From Salipiger mangrovisoli (GTDB lineage Bacteria > Pseudomonadota > Alphaproteobacteria > Rhodobacterales > Rhodobacteraceae), in contig NZ_JADFFK010000023.1 of NCBI RefSeq assembly GCF_015223355.1, positions 26,449 to 90,448 of the forward strand: DNA of 64,000 nucleotides, given 5' to 3'. The notes under the pieces were generated by a model. It made no database searches. It had not been told where the DNA came from and saw only the letters and a list, made by a program, of their open reading frames with translations. Position 1 is the first letter of the stretch. Each line of letters begins with the position of its first letter. Of this stretch, positions 1-9,327 are shown piece after piece. A program made the position numbers and the translations under genes.

Positions 1-662
1 AGCCCGCCGGAGCCCTCCGAGAGCGACGTGCCGCTCAGGCCCGTGGCCGGTTCCGCGCTGCGCACGTATTCCCGGTAGATGACTTGCGCGTATTTGCCGT
101 CCAGCAGGGACGGGTGGCCGGCGACAAAACCCGACACCTCGGTGATGGTGCGCCGGTTGCGGCGCTCGCGTCCCTCGGTGACGACGAGCGGCTGTGTTTC
201 GCCAAAGGAAACGACGGCCTCGAGCCGCGACGGCGAGATACCGAGGGTCGCGAGGTAGCGCACCACCGCCTGAGCTCGGCGCAGGCCGAGCGACTTGTTG
301 TAGGCAGAGCTGCCGACCAGATCGGTGTGCCCGTAGACGCGGAAGCGCACTTCGGGGAATTGGCGGATCCAGCTGGCCTGGCGGCGCAAAATCCCCTGCG
401 CCTCGGCGTCGAGCTGACTGCTGTTGAAGGCGAAGGTCACCATGCTGGGCACCTCCGCGGCAAACCGGGTGGAGAGATCGTGCACGTAGCTCTCCTGACC
501 GGTCATCACCAGCGTGTTGGTCATCGTGGCATTGCCGAAGGCGCCATCGTCGACGCCCGAGCCGCTTTCATGCCCCGAGCAGGCCGCGAGCAGGGCGAGG
601 CCCGTGGCAGCACCCGCGATCCGGAGCCTGCGGAAACCGGTCTTTTGCTGAAGAACCTGCAT
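1..662 (-). CDS. OmpA-family outer-membrane lipoprotein of the Tad pilus locus (partial)
   Basis: Reads from ATG at 662 leftwards with no stop before the window edge, so at least 220 residues and incomplete at its C-terminus. It has a hydrophobic leader ending in a lipobox (LLAACSG, residues about 24-30). An OmpA C-terminal peptidoglycan-binding domain follows (about 75-175), with the motif GHTDLVGSAAYNKSLGLRRA. It starts only 4 bp after the cpaC stop and is probably co-transcribed with cpaC. In roseobacter tad loci an OmpA-like lipoprotein often occupies the cpaD position, anchoring the secretin to the cell wall. That role is inferred from position; the domain call is direct. Confidence 0.85.
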   Translation of the reverse strand, partial: MQVLQQKTGFRRLRIAGAATGLALLAACSGHESGSGVDDGAFGNATMTNTLVMTGQESYVHDLSTRFAAEVPSMVTFAFNSSQLDAEAQGILRRQASWIRQFPEVRFRVYGHTDLVGSSAYNKSLGLRRAQAVVRYLATLGISPSRLEAVVSFGETQPLVVTEGRERRNRRTITEVSGFVAGHPSLLDGKYAQVIYREYVRSAEPATGLSGTSLSEGSGG

Positions 663-666
663 CGGA

Positions 667-2085
667 TCAATCCATCACGTAGCCGTAGGAGCCGCTGAAG
701 TCCTGCTTGGCAACCTCGCCGGCAGCCCCCTTCACGGGCCGGTTGCCCTCGGCGGCGGTGCGGCCGAACAGGAAGAGGTCGCGTTCCGAGGGCGGCTTGA
801 CGCGGTCGGTCGGCAAGGCCAGGGCCTGGCCGCGGGTCGGGGTCACCAGATGCGGCGTCACGATGATCACCAACTCGGACTGCTGGCGGCTGTATTCGGC
901 GCTGCGGAACAGCGCGCCCAGCACCGGAACGTCGCCAAGCCACGGCACCTGGCCGTTGAGGTCGGTGAAGTCGTCCTGAAGCAGGCCGGCGATGGCGAAG
1001 CTCTCGCCGTCGCGCATTTCGACCGTGGTCGAGGTTTCGCGGCGGCGGAAGGCGTCGATGTGGATTTGATCCTGGTCGACGCCGTTGGTGCTGTCGATCG
1101 ACGAGACCGCGGCCTTCAGCTCGAGGTTGATCAGATCGCCATCCACGACGCGGGGAATGAAGTTCAACTCGACGCCGAAAGGTTTGAAGTCGACCGAGAT
1201 CGTGCCTTCCTTCTGCGCCACGGGCACCGGGTATTCGCCACCGGCGAGGAACTTGGCTTCCTGTCCGGAGAGGGCGGTGAGGTTGGGTTCGGCCAGGGTC
1301 CGGACCACGCCCTTGGACTCCAGCGCCTCGAGCAGGATGCCCACCTCGAGCCCGCCGGCGTTGAAGCCGAAGACGGCCGCGCCTTCGGTGCCGTCGGAGA
1401 CGGTCACCGCAGAGCCGAGGGCATTGTCGCCGATCCAGTTGCCGGTTTCGGAGGCCAGCCCCAGGTCGCCGCCCAGCAGGTCGCCGTTCAGCGACAGCGA
1501 ACTGCGCAGCGTCTTGGCGACGGAGCGCTGCATTTCGGCGAAACGCACCTTCAGCATGACCTGCTGCACGCCCGCGACGGACAGCAGGTTGGAGACCCGG
1601 TCCGGGGCGTAGCGCTGCGCGAGATCCAGCGCGCGGTCGAGTTTCTGGCTGCTCGAGACGGTGCCAGAAAGCACGATGCCGTCATTGGCGGTGCGCACCT
1701 CGATGTTCTCGCCGGGGAGAATCTGGCGCAGGCGTTCCTTGAATTCCGAGACATCGGCGGCGACGCGCACGTCGACATTGGTGATCAGCCGGCCATTGGC
1801 GTCGAGAATCGTCAGCGTCGTGGTGCCCGGCGTCTTGCCCAGAACATAGATCGTCCGGTCGGAGAGCGAGGAAATGTCGGCGATCGACGGGTTGGCGATC
1901 GAAAGCTCGGCGAAAGGCGTTTCGCTTTCCACCACCACGGCGCGGTTCATCGGCACGTTCAGCGCGCTCTCGGTGCCAGTGCGCACGACCCGCAGGCTTT
2001 CCGCCCGCGCAAGGCTCGGAGACAGGGCAGTCACGCTCAGCGCCAGCCCAAGCAGGGCCGCCTTGAGGAAGTTGTCAGCTTTCAT
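667..2085 (-). CDS. cpaC: Tad/Flp pilus outer-membrane secretin CpaC (RcpA)
   Basis: 472 residues from ATG at 2085, chosen because a signal peptide (residues 1-28, ending SLARA) begins there and AGG lies just upstream; the open frame extends further but is not protein-like. After the signal come the pilus-assembly N-terminal domain (about 30-110), a BON-like domain (about 110-165) and the secretin domain (about 230-430), with EPNLTALSGQEAKFLAGGE and VPWLGDVPVLGALFRS typical of type II/IV secretins. It forms the outer-membrane channel for the Flp pilus. It is separated from cpaB by a 214-bp gap holding a terminator-like hairpin and a 16-bp palindrome, so it may have its own promoter. Confidence 0.93.
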   Translation of the reverse strand: MKADNFLKAALLGLALSVTALSPSLARAESLRVVRTGTESALNVPMNRAVVVESETPFAELSIANPSIADISSLSDRTIYVLGKTPGTTTLTILDANGRLITNVDVRVAADVSEFKERLRQILPGENIEVRTANDGIVLSGTVSSSQKLDRALDLAQRYAPDRVSNLLSVAGVQQVMLKVRFAEMQRSVAKTLRSSLSLNGDLLGGDLGLASETGNWIGDNALGSAVTVSDGTEGAAVFGFNAGGLEVGILLEALESKGVVRTLAEPNLTALSGQEAKFLAGGEYPVPVAQKEGTISVDFKPFGVELNFIPRVVDGDLINLELKAAVSSIDSTNGVDQDQIHIDAFRRRETSTTVEMRDGESFAIAGLLQDDFTDLNGQVPWLGDVPVLGALFRSAEYSRQQSELVIIVTPHLVTPTRGQALALPTDRVKPPSERDLFLFGRTAAEGNRPVKGAAGEVAKQDFSGSYGYVMD

Positions 2086-2212
2086 GTGACCTGCCTTTCG
2101 ATCACGTCGATCACGCCTCGGGGGCGGGTCGTGCCGCCCGCTTTTCCAGGCACTCTGCGCGCAATCCCGTTTCCATGCAAGAATCAATGGCTTCGCGGCC
2201 TGTCCTGCTGTG

Positions 2213-2228
2213 GATGTTGCGCAACATC
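2213..2228. promoter_or_regulatory. 16-bp perfect palindrome upstream of cpaC
   Basis: GATGTTGC followed directly by GCAACATC, a perfect dyad 128 bp upstream of the cpaC start and between cpaC and the cpaB hairpin. The size and symmetry suit a dimeric repressor or activator site, but no regulator is identified. Confidence 0.4.
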
Positions 2229-2250
2229 GCCGCTTGAGGCGGGCAAATGC

Positions 2251-2278
2251 AAAACGGGGCGCCACTCCGGCGCCCCGT
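2251..2278 (-). terminator. Intrinsic terminator after cpaB
   Basis: A 10-bp perfect GC stem (2254-2263 with 2269-2278, 5-nt loop). Read on the minus strand it is followed by TTTTGCATTT. It lies 22 bp beyond the cpaB stop and would end or attenuate transcription before cpaC. Confidence 0.65.
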
Positions 2279-2299
2279 CTCCAAGCTCTTGATATCGGG

Positions 2300-3157
2300 T
2301 CAGTTCGTGCAGGGGATCGGGATTTCCGCCACCTCGCCGCCGCGGCGGACGCGGGTGGTGCAGGTCTGGGCGACGGGCTCGGCCTTGCGCTCTTCGGGGG
2401 CCTGGATGCCCAGCATGACCCGCTGGTCGACCTCGATAACATCGGCAACCGTGGTGTCGGTGGAATTCATCAGCGACAGCGACAGGCGGCCGGTGCTCTG
2501 CGCCTGGGCCAGCGCGGCGATCTCCTGCGGCAGGGCGGCCACGGTGACCGAGCGCGCGATATTGACGTCGGAATCATCCATGTCGGCGGTCTGGTCGATG
2601 GCAATGAGCCGCACCCCGGCCTGGATCAGCTTGGTGAACTCGCCGCGGATGCCGTTGCCGGTTTCGTTCGGGGATTTGCCGGTCCAGTAGACGTCCACCC
2701 GGTCGCCGGGACGCAGGAAGCCCGAGACCCCGGTGTGCACGTCGACCTTGATGGCAAAGGCCCGCTGCCCCGGCCGCAGCCGCGAGGTCAGCCCCGCGTC
2801 GCCGCCGGGCTCGCTGATCTTGCTGGGCACCACCGCCTCGAACTTCTCAAGGGCGCGCATGGCGACCCGCGGGGCATCGCCGTCCTTGAACAGCGGGGTC
2901 TTGGGTCCGAAGGTGTTCTCGGGCAGGATCTCGACGGGCCAGGGCGCCAGGCGCACGTCCTTGGCAGAGACGATCTCGCCGTGGGCGATGGCGCGGGTGG
3001 TCACATAGACCTGCTGGGTCGGCACCGCCTTGACCGATTTCTCGCGCTCCTGCTTCAGCGCCACCTGATAGGCGCCGATGTAATTCTGCGCGAGATACAC
3101 AGCAAAGCCGGCAAGGCCGAGCCCCAGGATCAGAACCAGTCCGAATACCAGTCGCAT
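2300..3157 (-). CDS. cpaB: Tad/Flp pilus assembly protein CpaB (RcpC)
   Basis: 285 residues. An N-terminal membrane segment (about 2-27, GLVLILGLGLAGFAVYLAQ) is followed by an SAF domain (about 49-110) beginning VYVTTRAIAHGEIVSAKDV, then an RcpC-type region. CpaB is a periplasmic partner of the secretin CpaC in Flp pilus assembly. Length and domain order match the family. It lies 267 bp downstream of the pilin gene and upstream of cpaC on the same strand. Confidence 0.92.
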   Translation of the reverse strand: MRLVFGLVLILGLGLAGFAVYLAQNYIGAYQVALKQEREKSVKAVPTQQVYVTTRAIAHGEIVSAKDVRLAPWPVEILPENTFGPKTPLFKDGDAPRVAMRALEKFEAVVPSKISEPGGDAGLTSRLRPGQRAFAIKVDVHTGVSGFLRPGDRVDVYWTGKSPNETGNGIRGEFTKLIQAGVRLIAIDQTADMDDSDVNIARSVTVAALPQEIAALAQAQSTGRLSLSLMNSTDTTVADVIEVDQRVMLGIQAPEERKAEPVAQTCTTRVRRGGEVAEIPIPCTN

Positions 3158-3359
3158 GTCAGTTCCTCTCGTTCGGGGGCCGGGCGGGCCCTGCGCGTCG
3201 CGTCCACGCAGGTTTCTCCGGCGCGTCCAATGGGGGGTCTACGTGGGGATTGTGGTGAAAGATGGCCGCTTCTGGGCCTTCACGGCGGCGCGTCGGGGCG
3301 ACTGCGCCGGCGGTGCCGATTGCGCGGAGCGGCGGGCCCGCGCGCCCCCGAACAGGAAA

Positions 3360-3386
3360 CCGCCGCCGGACAGCGTCCGGCGGCGG
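3360..3386 (-). terminator. Intrinsic terminator after the Flp pilin
   Basis: An 11-bp perfect stem (3360-3370 with 3376-3386, loop CAGCG) lies 39 bp past the pilin stop. On the minus strand it is followed by TTTCCTGTTC. It would let the pilin be transcribed more strongly than cpaB, as is usual for flp genes. Confidence 0.65.
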
Positions 3387-3424
3387 CTTTGCAAAGGCCT
3401 GCGATGCGGCGCTGTTGCTTACCG

Positions 3425-3640
3425 TTATTGTTGTTCTTCCGCGGCGGGCTCAGCGGCGGTGTCGCCGGCGATCGCAGTGGTCAGGTTGCCACCGACCGAG
3501 GTGAGTGCGGTGGTCACGTTGGTGCCGATCAGGTTGTAGGCGGCTGCCGCCATGGCGACCACGGCTGCGGTCAGCACGACCCAGTCCACGGTGACTGCGC
3601 CGTCTTCGTCCTTGCGGAAGTTCTTGATGAATTTCAGCAT
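3425..3640 (-). CDS. Flp-family type IVb pilin
   Basis: 71 residues. A charged leader MLKFIKNFRKDEDG is followed by the hydrophobic pilin helix AVTVDWVVLTAAVVAMAAAA, with cleavage expected after the Gly. The C-terminus is Ala/Glu-rich (AAEPAAEEQQ). This is the GAVTVDW pilin variant common in roseobacters. It is preceded by a GGAGAGA ribosome-binding site and followed by a strong terminator, and lies upstream of cpaB. It is the likely major or minor structural subunit of the pilus built by the adjacent Cpa proteins. Confidence 0.9.
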   Translation of the reverse strand: MLKFIKNFRKDEDGAVTVDWVVLTAAVVAMAAAAYNLIGTNVTTALTSVGGNLTTAIAGDTAAEPAAEEQQ

Positions 3641-4075
3641 TGTCTCTCTCCGTAAATCCAGTTTGCTCTCTCAACCGCTTCGGGAGCTTGCCGGGGCGTC
3701 TCTCCACACCCCTGTCCCTCGTGGCCTAGACCCAATAAAGCCGGTGGAATGAGGCGGGACTTTGGCGCAATCGGATTGTTTTTGCAGTCCGGAAAGGAAT
3801 CTATAACATTCCGACAAGTCGCTGATTTTAGATGTAAAAATCAAGAAAGCTCGGCGCATTCTGGCAAAACCTCGCCCGGCTGCGCCCTCCGGGTCACGAA
3901 TTTATGCGCGTTTCGCGAACAATCTTGGTTGACTTTGCAATCTGTGCGAGACTCGCTGGCGGGCGCGGATCCGCCGGTCCTCCTGCCGGGGCAGGGGCAG
4001 GCCGGGACTGCGTCGGAGGCGAGTCGGACGCAGAGCCGGGCCCCTCGACAGGCACAAGACGCAGACGAGGCAGCA
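3641..4075. other. Divergent intergenic region, AT-rich core
   Basis: 435 bp between the leftward pilin gene and the rightward transglycosylase. About 3750-3860 is clearly AT-richer than its surroundings and is the likely promoter region for the pilin. No convincing -35/-10 pair could be fixed. The rightward frame stays open through it, but its translation does not look like protein. Confidence 0.4.
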
Positions 4076-4933
4076 GTGACCGCAGACGTCATCCGACCGG
4101 GCTTTTTCCGTACCGCCACGCTGGCCGTGGCGCTGGCCGCCGCGCCGCTTGCGGGGGGTGTCCGCGCCGAGACACCGCCGCCCTTTCCCGAATTCTCGGC
4201 CAAGCGCGTGACTCCGCCCAAGCCGGGCACCGCGAAACGGATCACCGTTCAGATCGTGCCGCCGCCGCCAAAACCCGTGCCTTTGCCGCAGGAATCGCTG
4301 CCGGACGCGCCGTCGGTGCCGGGACGGAGCGAAGGGACAGGCAGTTACGGCTGGTTCTGGCAGGCGGTCTCGCCCGAGCTTGCTGCCTCGGGTCCGGGGC
4401 GACTCGAGCCGGCGCTCCTGCGCCTCGACCGGCCCCCGCAGGGCGGAGGCGTGCGCGCGCCGCGCCTGCAACAGCTGCAGGACATTGCCGCGCGCTACGG
4501 CATCGAGCTGCTCAAGGCCACCGTCGGCACCCGCGTCTCGCCGGCGCTGGCGCTGGCCGTCATGGCGGTGGAATCGAGCGGGCGCAGCGATGCGGTGAGC
4601 CGGGCCGGCGCGCAGGGGCTCATGCAGCTCATGCCCGCCACCGCGGCGCGCTTCGGCGTGGCCAATGCGCTTGACCCGGCGCAGAACATCCGCGGCGGTG
4701 TCGCCTTCCTCGACTTCCTCATGGAACGTTTCGACGGCGATCCGATCCTCGTTCTGGCAGGCTACAACGCGGGCGAGAACTCGATCCCGCAGCACCAGGG
4801 CGTGCCACCCTATGCCGAGACCCGCGACTATGTCCCCAAGGTGCTCGCCGCCTTCAGCGTCGCCAAGGGCCTGTGCCTGACCCCGCCGCAGCTCATCTCC
4901 GACGGCTGCGTCTTCCGCGTCGCCGCGCGCTGA
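4076..4933 (+). CDS. Exported lytic transglycosylase (SLT domain)
   Basis: 285 residues from a GTG at 4076, chosen because a signal peptide (FFRTATLAVALAAAPLAGGVRA) begins just after it and AGG lies 7 bp upstream. A proline-rich linker (about 45-75) precedes an SLT/GEWL domain (about 145-265): catalytic Glu in AVESSGRSDAVSRAGAQGLM, then QLMPATAARFGV and AGYNAGENS. It cleaves peptidoglycan in the periplasm. Being next to a pilus locus it could open the wall for the pilus, but this is only inference; transglycosylases of this type are common stand-alone genes. Confidence 0.88.
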   Translation: MTADVIRPGFFRTATLAVALAAAPLAGGVRAETPPPFPEFSAKRVTPPKPGTAKRITVQIVPPPPKPVPLPQESLPDAPSVPGRSEGTGSYGWFWQAVSPELAASGPGRLEPALLRLDRPPQGGGVRAPRLQQLQDIAARYGIELLKATVGTRVSPALALAVMAVESSGRSDAVSRAGAQGLMQLMPATAARFGVANALDPAQNIRGGVAFLDFLMERFDGDPILVLAGYNAGENSIPQHQGVPPYAETRDYVPKVLAAFSVAKGLCLTPPQLISDGCVFRVAAR

Positions 4934-4941
4934 GCCGCCCT

Positions 4942-5002
4942 TTCTTCTAGGCGGAAATATCCCGGGGGAGAGGCGCGCAGCGCCTCGGGGGCAGCGCCCC
5001 CC
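4942..5002 (+). repeat. Intergenic repeat copy 1 (forward)
   Basis: Starts TTCTTCTAGGCGGAAATATC, continues CCGGGGGAG, then a variable GC hairpin, and ends in the self-complementary GGGGGCAGCGCCCCC. First of six related copies between 4.9 and 23 kb, all intergenic. It lies 8 bp after the transglycosylase stop. Confidence 0.75.
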
Positions 5003-5049
5003 GAATCCCGCCCTCGACGGCGGCACTGCGATCCCGCATAACCACGCGC

Positions 5050-7494
5050 ATGGATCACCTGCCCATCGACGCCGTCCTGCCCGAGCTCATCTCTGCCCTG
5101 CGCGCGCGGGGCCGCGCCGTGCTGCAGGCGCCGCCCGGCGCGGGCAAGACCACGCGGGTGCCGCTGGCGATGCTTGATGTCGGGCTGACCGAGGGCCGCA
5201 TCGTCATGCTCGAGCCACGGCGTCTTGCCGCCCGCGCCGCCGCCACGCGCATGGCCGAGACGCTCGGCGAGGCCCCGGGCGAGACCGTGGGCTACCGTAT
5301 CCGCGGCGAGAGCAAGACCTCGAAAGCCACCCGCATCGAGGTGGTGACCGAGGGCATCCTCACGCGCATGATCCAGTCCGACCCCGAACTCGCGGGGGTT
5401 GGCGCGGTGATCTTCGACGAATTCCACGAGCGCTCGCTCAATGCCGACCTCGGCCTCGCGCTCTGCCTCGAGATCGCCGGGGCGCTGCGCGACGACCTGA
5501 TCCTGCTGGCCATGTCCGCCACGCTCGACGCCGGCCCGGTGGGCGAGCTGATGCAGGCACCGGTGATCACCTCGGAGGGCCGCAGCTTCCCGGTCGAGCC
5601 GCGCTGGCTCGAGCGCTCCGTGCCGAAGACCCAGCGTTTCGAGCAGGCGATGGCGGATCTCATCGTGCAGGCGGTGTCCGAGACACAGGGCGGCCTGCTG
5701 GCCTTCCTGCCGGGCGAGGGCGAGATCCGCCGCACCGAGTCGGTGCTGAAGTCGCGCCTGCCGAAGGAGGTGACGATCCGCCCGCTCTTCGGCGCCATGG
5801 AGTTCGCCGCGCAGCGCGCCGCGATCCGCCCCGAGGAACAGGGCCGCAAGCTGGTGCTGGCCACCTCCATCGCCGAGACCTCGCTGACCATCGAGGACAT
5901 CCGCGTGGTCGTCGACGGCGGCCGCGCCCGCCGGGCCCGCTTCGACCCCGGCTCGGGCATGTCGCGGCTGGTGACCGAGAAGGTCACCCGCGCCGAGGCC
6001 ACGCAGCGCGCCGGCCGCGGCGGAAGGGTCGCGCCGGGCATCGCCTACAAGCTCTGGACGCGTGGCGAGGAGGGCGCGCTTCACGCCTTCCCGCCCGCCG
6101 AGATCGAAACCGCCGACCTGTCCGGCCTGGCGCTGGAACTGGCGCTCTGGGGCGCCACGCCCGAGGATCTGCCATTCCTAACCGCGCCGCATGCCGGTGC
6201 CTTCGCCGAGGCGCAGGCGCTTCTGGCAATGCTCGGGGCGCTGGACAGCGAGGGCCGCATCACCCGCCACGGTCGCCAGCTCGCCCGTCTGCCGCTGCAC
6301 CCGCGGCTGGCGCATATGCTCAGCCTGGCCGGACCCGAGGCGGCACCGCTCGCCGCGCTGCTGGCCGAGCGCGATCCGCTGCGCGGCGCCCCCTGCGATC
6401 TGAGCTATCGGCTCGAAGCCCTCCGCGACCTGCGCCGTTTCACCGAGAGCCGCCCCTATGAGGTCACCCGCGCCGCGCTCGAGCGGATCAAGCAGGAGGC
6501 GCGGCGGCTCACGCGCGCCGCCGGCGAGACCCAGGGCGCGCGGCTTTCGCCCGCCGCGCAGGCCGCGCTCGCCTACCCGGACCGCATCGGGCTGCGCCGC
6601 AAGGGGGATGCGCCGCGCTACCAGCTCTCGGGCGGCAAGGGCGCGGTGATGGACGGGGCCGATCCGCTGGCGCAGACCCGGCTCATCGTCGTCACCGACA
6701 CCGACGGCAACCCGCGCGAGGCGCGCATCCGGCAGGCCATCCCCATCGCGGAGTCGGAGCTGCGCGCGCTCTTCGAAGGCCAGATCGTCTGGCAGGATGT
6801 CTGTGAATGGTCGAAGCGCGACCGCCGGGTCATCGCGCGCCAGCAGGAACGGCTGGGCGCCATCGCCCTCGATGACCGGCAATGGAAGGACGCCCCGGCC
6901 GAGGCCGTCTCCCGCGCCATGCTGGACGGGGTGCGCGAGCTCGGCATCCCGCTGTCGGACGCCGCCCGCCGGTTCTGCGCGCGGGTGGAGATCGGCCGTG
7001 CCGCCGGGCTCGACCTGCCGGACATGGGGCCGGATGCGCTGATGGCCGAAGCAGAGGACTGGCTGCTGCCCTTCCTCGGCGGCGTGAAGAGCGCCGAGGA
7101 CTGGAAGCGGCTCGACCTGCTGCCGGCGCTTCGCGCCCGGCTTGACTGGGGGCAGATGCAGGCGCTCGACGGCTCGGTACCGGGCCGGTTCACCACGCCG
7201 CTCGGGCGCGAGATTCCCATCGACTACTCGGGCGAGCACCCCGAGATCACCCTGCGCATCCAGGAGATGTTCGGCCAGCGCAGCCATCCGATGGTCGGCA
7301 AGCTGCCGCTGCGGGTCACGCTGCTCTCGCCCGCCCGCCGCCCGGTGCAGACCACCATGGATCTGCCGGGCTTCTGGGCCGGCTCCTACGCCGACGTGCG
7401 CAAGGACATGAAGGCGCAATACCCGCGCCACCCCTGGCCCGAGGACCCGCGCGAGGCCGATCCCACGCTCCGCGCCAAGCCGCGCGGCACCTGA
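5050..7494 (+). CDS. hrpB: ATP-dependent helicase HrpB
   Basis: 814 residues, normal for HrpB. Walker A is [12 protein letters not shown] (about 29-40); the DExH box is IFDEFHERS (about 121-129); motif III is AMSATLD; motif VI is QRAGRGGR. A helicase-associated HA2/OB region and the HrpB C-terminal domain follow (to the end, with PHPMV-type [13 protein letters not shown] near residue 742). HrpB is a DEAH RNA helicase-like protein of uncertain cellular role. It stands alone between two copies of the dispersed repeat. Confidence 0.95.
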   Translation: MDHLPIDAVLPELISALRARGRAVLQAPPGAGKTTRVPLAMLDVGLTEGRIVMLEPRRLAARAAATRMAETLGEAPGETVGYRIRGESKTSKATRIEVVTEGILTRMIQSDPELAGVGAVIFDEFHERSLNADLGLALCLEIAGALRDDLILLAMSATLDAGPVGELMQAPVITSEGRSFPVEPRWLERSVPKTQRFEQAMADLIVQAVSETQGGLLAFLPGEGEIRRTESVLKSRLPKEVTIRPLFGAMEFAAQRAAIRPEEQGRKLVLATSIAETSLTIEDIRVVVDGGRARRARFDPGSGMSRLVTEKVTRAEATQRAGRGGRVAPGIAYKLWTRGEEGALHAFPPAEIETADLSGLALELALWGATPEDLPFLTAPHAGAFAEAQALLAMLGALDSEGRITRHGRQLARLPLHPRLAHMLSLAGPEAAPLAALLAERDPLRGAPCDLSYRLEALRDLRRFTESRPYEVTRAALERIKQEARRLTRAAGETQGARLSPAAQAALAYPDRIGLRRKGDAPRYQLSGGKGAVMDGADPLAQTRLIVVTDTDGNPREARIRQAIPIAESELRALFEGQIVWQDVCEWSKRDRRVIARQQERLGAIALDDRQWKDAPAEAVSRAMLDGVRELGIPLSDAARRFCARVEIGRAAGLDLPDMGPDALMAEAEDWLLPFLGGVKSAEDWKRLDLLPALRARLDWGQMQALDGSVPGRFTTPLGREIPIDYSGEHPEITLRIQEMFGQRSHPMVGKLPLRVTLLSPARRPVQTTMDLPGFWAGSYADVRKDMKAQYPRHPWPEDPREADPTLRAKPRGT

Positions 7495-7508
7495 GCCCGC
7501 GGCGCTTC

Positions 7509-7566
7509 TGCTCTTTCCAAATACGCCGGGGTGAATTGGCCGCAGGCCAAGAGGGGCAGCGCCCCT
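7509..7566 (+). repeat. Intergenic repeat copy 2 (forward, diverged)
   Basis: CTCTTTCCAAATACGCCGGG, a GGCCGCAGGCC hairpin, then GGGGCAGCGCCCC. It lies 15 bp after the hrpB stop and its right half is the same as in copies 1 and 5. Confidence 0.65.
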
Positions 7567-7596
7567 GCTCGGCAATCCGCTCGGCGCCGGTGCCGC

Positions 7597-7660
7597 AGAG
7601 GGGGCTCTGCCCCCACCGCCTGCGGCGGTGCCCCCGGGATATTTTCACCCAGAAGAAAAG
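7597..7660 (-). repeat. Intergenic repeat copy 3 (inverted)
   Basis: Read on the minus strand: CTTTTCTTCTGGGTGAAAAT, ATCCCGGGGG, a CCGCCGCAGGCGG hairpin, then GGGGGCAGAGCCCCC. It faces copy 2, so the pair forms a large inverted arrangement between hrpB and meaB. Confidence 0.7.
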
Positions 7661-7721
7661 CCCTGCGGGTGGACATTCCGCGCGGGGGCGGCGCAAATCG
7701 GGGCAACTGAAGCGAGGTGGC

Positions 7722-8717
7722 ATGGATATCGAGGACCTGGCGGCACGCATCGAGGCCGGCGAACGCCGCGCGCTGGCGCGGGCGATCACGCTTGTGGAAA
7801 GCGCGCGCGCCGACCACCGGGCGCAGGCGATGGCGCTGCTCGACCGGCTGCGCGGGGCGGGGCGCGAGGGGCTGCGGATTGGCCTCTCGGGCACGCCGGG
7901 GGTGGGCAAGTCCACCTTCATCGAGGCCTTCGGCATGATGCTCGCCGCGCAGGGTCTGAAGGTGGCGGTGCTGGCCGTCGATCCCTCCTCGGCGCGCTCG
8001 GGCGGGTCTATTCTTGGCGACAAGACCCGCATGGAGCGGCTGTCGCGCGAGCCCAACGCCTTCATCCGGCCCTCGCCGGCGCAGTCGCAGCTCGGCGGCG
8101 TCGCGCGGCGCACGCGCGAGGCGATCGGTCTTTGCGAGGCGGCGGGCTTCGACGTGATCCTGATCGAGACCGTGGGGGTGGGCCAGTCCGAGACCATGGT
8201 GGCCGAGATGTCCGATCTCTTCCTGCTGCTGCTGGCCCCCGCCGGCGGCGACGAGTTGCAGGGCGTCAAGCGCGGCATCATGGAGAGCGCCGACATCATC
8301 CTCGTCAACAAGGCCGACGGCGAGCTGAAGGGCGCCGCGACCCGCACCTGCGCGGATTACGCCGGGGCTCTGCGGCTCCTGCGCAAGCGCCCGCAGGACC
8401 CCGAGGGTTTTCCCAAGGCGCTGACCGTCTCGGCGCTGGAGGAGGCGGGGCTGTCAAAGGCCTGGGAGGAGATGCAGGCGCTGGTCGGCTGGCGGCGCGA
8501 GAGCGGCCAGTTCGCCGCCCGGCGGGCCGAGCAGGCACGGCACTGGTTCGAGGCGGAGGTGCGCGAGGGGCTGCTCGCGCGGCTGCGGCAGGAACCGGTC
8601 CGCGGGGCCATGGCAGCGCTGGCGGGGCAGGTCGAGCAGGGCGGACTGAGCCCCGCCCGCGCCGCCGAGGAAATCCTCCGCACCTATCTTCCGGGCTTTG
8701 CCGGGAAGGGCTCTTGA
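7722..8717 (+). CDS. meaB: Methylmalonyl-CoA mutase-associated GTPase MeaB (ArgK family)
   Basis: 331 residues from ATG at 7722 (GAGGTGG upstream); the longer open frame covers the repeat and is not coding. Walker A is GTPGVGKST (about 55-63); a [19 protein letters not shown] segment and the ETVGVGQSE switch region follow; the base-recognition motif is NKADG. MeaB loads and protects adenosylcobalamin on methylmalonyl-CoA mutase in propionate and ethylmalonyl-CoA metabolism. No mutase gene is in the window. Confidence 0.93.
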   Translation: MDIEDLAARIEAGERRALARAITLVESARADHRAQAMALLDRLRGAGREGLRIGLSGTPGVGKSTFIEAFGMMLAAQGLKVAVLAVDPSSARSGGSILGDKTRMERLSREPNAFIRPSPAQSQLGGVARRTREAIGLCEAAGFDVILIETVGVGQSETMVAEMSDLFLLLLAPAGGDELQGVKRGIMESADIILVNKADGELKGAATRTCADYAGALRLLRKRPQDPEGFPKALTVSALEEAGLSKAWEEMQALVGWRRESGQFAARRAEQARHWFEAEVREGLLARLRQEPVRGAMAALAGQVEQGGLSPARAAEEILRTYLPGFAGKGS

Positions 8718-8742
8718 CTCCGATGGGGCTTGGAGCTAGAGA
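8714..8742 (+). promoter_or_regulatory. Candidate sigma-70 promoter for rpmB
   Basis: TTGACT (8714-8719) and TAGAGA (8737-8742) with 17-bp spacing, about 90 bp upstream of rpmB and overlapping the meaB stop codon. The -35 is strong and the -10 weak, as is often seen in alphaproteobacteria. Confidence 0.45.
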
Positions 8743-8834
8743 AGCCCGACCAGATTCCGGGCGCTGTGCAAGCGGCGCCCTTTGATATTGGCGGAAGGCC
8801 CGCTTTCGCCCCGAGACATGAAGGAATGGACCCA

Positions 8835-9125
8835 ATGTCGCGCGTATGCGAACTGACCGGCAAAGGCCCGATGACGGGCCACAACGTGAGCCACGCCAAC
8901 AACAAGACCAAGCGTCGCTTTCTGCCGAACCTGAATGATGTGACCCTGCAGTCCGAGACCCTCGGCCGCGGCGTCAAACTGCGCATCTCGGCTTCGGCCC
9001 TGCGTTCGGTCGACCACCGTGGTGGCCTCGACAAGTTCCTCGCCAAGGCGAAGGACGTCGAACTCAGCGCCAATGCCCTGAAAGTGAAGAAAGAAATCGC
9101 GAAGGCACAGGCCGCTCAGGCCTGA
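8835..9125 (+). CDS. rpmB: 50S ribosomal protein L28
   Basis: 96 residues beginning [20 protein letters not shown], the standard L28 N-terminus, with [12 protein letters not shown] following. ATG 8835 is preferred over the in-frame ATG 8826 because AAGGA at 8821-8825 is then well spaced. L28 is a structural protein of the large ribosomal subunit. It is monocistronic: its own promoter candidate overlaps the meaB end and a strong terminator follows. Confidence 0.97.
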   Translation: MSRVCELTGKGPMTGHNVSHANNKTKRRFLPNLNDVTLQSETLGRGVKLRISASALRSVDHRGGLDKFLAKAKDVELSANALKVKKEIAKAQAAQA

Positions 9126-9146
9126 TCCTGCCCACAGAGATTTCCA

Positions 9147-9185
9147 CAGCCCCGGAGCAGCCTGCTCCGGGGCTGTTTTCTTTTG
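9147..9185 (+). terminator. Intrinsic terminator after rpmB
   Basis: A 13-bp perfect stem CAGCCCCGGAGCA / TGCTCCGGGGCTG (9147-9159 with 9163-9175) followed by TTTTCTTTTGTTTTC. A very strong rho-independent terminator, 22 bp past the rpmB stop. Confidence 0.93.
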
Positions 9186-9327
9186 TTTTCATCTACTTGA
9201 TGCTTATCTGATTTTCTGCGCCGCGGCACTGTTCGGTGAGATATCCCCAGGGCATGCCCTTGCGGTAGCCCTGTGGATGGTCCACGAATTCCGAGGGATT
9301 ACCTTCACTTGGGGAGAGGAGCTGAGC

